In this document: in pieces, positions 61,742 through 64,000 of the stretch
How the letters are laid out: the number at the start of each line of letters is the position of its first letter
Position numbering within the stretch: the first letter of the stretch is position 1
Notes under the pieces: generated by a model
Databases searched by the model: none
Seen by the model: only the letters and a program-made list of their open reading frames with translations
Told to the model about the DNA's origin: nothing
Made by a program: the position numbers and the translations under genes
Source of the DNA: Owenia fusiformis
Lineage: Eukaryota; Annelida; Polychaeta; Sabellida; Oweniidae
NCBI GenBank assembly: GCA_903813345.2
Contig: CAIIXF020000001.1
Location: 39,649,366 to 39,713,365 of the forward strand
Direction of reading: 5' to 3'
DNA length: 64,000 bases

Positions 61742-64000
61742 AATCTGTAATGGGTCTAACTACGAAATACCAAATTAAATTTCACATATTGTATGTAAGT
61801 TAAAGGATGGATTATCTGATCATGAATGAGTGCGTTGCAAATAATGAAAAATCCCATCCTTGATCTATTTTCTAACATTTTTCTAAAACATTTTAAATCT
61901 TTTGTGGGGTGATTCTTGAAGATTTTAGAGGATTCTCTATGTGTGTTTTCTAAGTGGTGTTATTACTTTCCCAATAAATCTAAAATTTACCAAATATTGA
62001 GGTATCGAAAGGTCATTTTGAGAATTTTTGAAAAATCAGTATATCGATAAAAACAAAATCCACTTATCCCCTTATGGATAGCCTACTTATATATACCAAT
62101 CAAAAGGTTATGATCTGAATTACTAAAATATCTTTAGAATTTGCAAAGAAGAATAACTTGTCATAGTAATGGTAATTTTTGGTCAAAAGGTCATTCTTGA
62201 GTTTTTTTCATTAAGGAAGGACAAACTTATAACGTATGCAAGCTAAATGGAATGACTTTTTCATTATTCATGGGCTTTACTGAGGTATATGATCGAGGTA
62301 TCAAAAAGTCATTTTGGGTCAAAGTGACACTTTCAGGTTAAAGATAAAATAAAGTGATCATCTTCACCGTGATCTTAAGTGCAATATTTACATATATCAA
62401 TCAAAAAGTTATGACTTCTCCATTTTAAAGAAATACTAAACTAAGAAGATTTTCCTCATTATAAAATGAATATTCCGAAGATAAAATTGGTAATAGAAAC
62501 TACTAAATCAGTTTGTGTATTATTTATACTCTAAACATGCTAGAGGCAATCCTTTGAAAAACAAAACCTAGCCAAAATTGGGGCCACCCTGTATTATTGA
62601 GTCACATAAAAATCAATCTATTTCTACAGATTTTTATGATAGTTTTATATTTATTACATATTTTGCGTAAACAGAATGCATAATTTACTACTAAACGCTC
62701 AAACTTTCCTATTTGTGAATGATAATTACGACATTCTCTTTCGTGGACTTCCTGTTAAACTTGTGATAACTGATAACACCACCTGTTCAAAACGATACCA
62801 CAATCGACTTTCCATTAAGATATTATTTTTGTATAATATACCACTCCATCACATTGTTCGTCATGCTATGATAACATACTGAAAAGGCATTAGTAGTGCT
62901 GGTGATCGAACCTGAAACATCTCATTCATACTTATCGTTTTGACGTCACATCATATAAACATGACATCAATAGAAACATTGACACATATTTCTACTTATT
63001 GTATTTGTTTTTGGCCACTATATATCAGGTATATCGACAGTAAAATCATCAGCACATAATAGAGCAACGTTTACATCGTCATTAAGGTATCTCTTGGGAC
63101 AAAATTCAACACCAAAACAACAATAATTGTTCCCATCAAGGCTTTTGAGAATCTTTTACAAATCTATATTAAACAACAATTTTTATTCTGGAAATGTGTC
63201 ATTGTGGTGATAAATGATACGATACAATACAATATCATTCTTTGCATATTCACTCCACTTTCTTCAAATTCCTCCATTGTACATTTAATTCATTTCAAAA
63301 AGACTTCAATTATTGTGTATAACACCACCTGATACACAATGATATTTCTAGTATGCTAATCATGTTGCTATAGTAACAATAATTATCCATTGTGACATTA
63401 GATGACAATGAGACTGTTTTATCCAACCCAAAATTACATTCCCCATTTACCTTGAAAATCTCTAGTAAATTGGTTGAAAAATAATGAAATGACAGATAAA
63501 TTCCCAGAACTTAGTGATCACCCTGTATTTCTAGTATGCTAAAACTGACGTAGTTAACATAACATATGCAATAGACATTGTTTTAGAATGCATTCTGATA
63601 CCAATCACATCTCTGTTTTAAGCGAAAGGAACTGATAGGAGGCAATGGTTACTCATGATGCTTAAATGTGACTTCCAAAAGATGTCAGAACCATGTTTAA
63701 ATGTTTAAAACCAAATTGACTTGCAGATTAGATTTTTAATTAATTAATTAAGAAATTCGATTATCTGTAATATTTTAGTTTCTTATGTCAGCCATACTAT
63801 GAATTTTCAGGAATGTCACTGCTCAACTGCATGTACTCGTATGTGTACATGCTATGGACATTCCAAGAAATAAAATCTGACTAAAACATTTGATATGTCT
63901 ATGTACATAGTTCGCAATGTGTTTTTTATTTTGAAGCATCATTCTGGAAGACGTATTATCGATGTAAAACTTTGGTGAACATTTATAGTCAATGCTGCAA
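61742..64000. other. Intergenic with orphan transposon ends
   Basis: GGGGCCACCCTG|TA (62580-62591) and GTGATCACCCTG|TA (63514-63525) have the form of right ends of CAGGGTG elements, both in the same orientation and without left partners. No gene was recognised. Confidence 0.45.

Noticed and set aside
1-64000. CRISPR arrays, operons, prokaryotic promoters, rRNA or tRNA genes
   Set aside because: The sequence is eukaryotic; repeats are transposon-derived, and no tRNA or rRNA gene could be recognised by eye.

Overview
The window is AT-rich animal DNA: intron-split genes with GT-AG junctions, metazoan gene families, and many Tc1/mariner-type DNA transposons, foldback elements and LINE pieces. 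A single-domain angiotensin-converting-enzyme-like peptidase together with an invertebrate B-type muscarinic receptor points to a bilaterian invertebrate, probably marine (lophotrochozoan or ambulacrarian). The species cannot be named from the sequence alone.

Two host genes can be supported. (1) About 3.0-16.1 kb, + strand: an 11-exon M2-family metallopeptidase (ACE/Ance-like). It has a signal peptide, a probable propeptide, the HEMGH zinc motif with the third Glu ligand 27 residues on, and no membrane anchor, so it is predicted to be secreted and active. Reading frame is kept across every junction I could assign. The last intron appears to use a GC-AG pair. (2) 30.1-32.4 kb, - strand: an intronless 744-codon GPCR coding region, best matched to B-type (GAR-2-like) muscarinic acetylcholine receptors. 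A 3' splice site just upstream suggests a 5'-UTR intron. The two genes are about 14 kb apart, and nothing in the sequence links them functionally.

The rest is mostly mobile or formerly mobile DNA. At the left edge a LINE ORF1 reads off the window (- strand). ACE introns hold a mariner relic (4.9-5.7 kb), a compound hairpin element (6.6 kb), two CAGGGTG-ended elements (7.9-10.3 kb), a 0.9-kb TIR element (13.3-14.2 kb), a hairpin with a T-rich tail (14.7 kb) and a GC-rich hairpin (15.7 kb). Further right lie a 535-bp foldback element with a perfect 6-bp target duplication (19.1 kb), a second copy of the compound hairpin (22.8 kb), more CAGGGTG elements (23.6, 33.8, 45.5, 51.1 and 54.0 kb), a small transmembrane ORF with two decayed relatives (27.4-28.3 kb), a LINE reverse-transcriptase scrap (34.7 kb), a TTAA-flanked MITE (39.9 kb) and several hairpins.

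The most unusual object is at 56.1-61.7 kb. It is a 5.6-kb symmetric element in which terminal inverted repeats enclose five ~360-bp tandem units in one orientation, a ~2-kb centre, and five units in the opposite orientation. A smaller element at 54.0-55.1 kb has a similar plan (tandem repeats inside inverted arms). Long stretches between these landmarks show nothing I can support as a gene.
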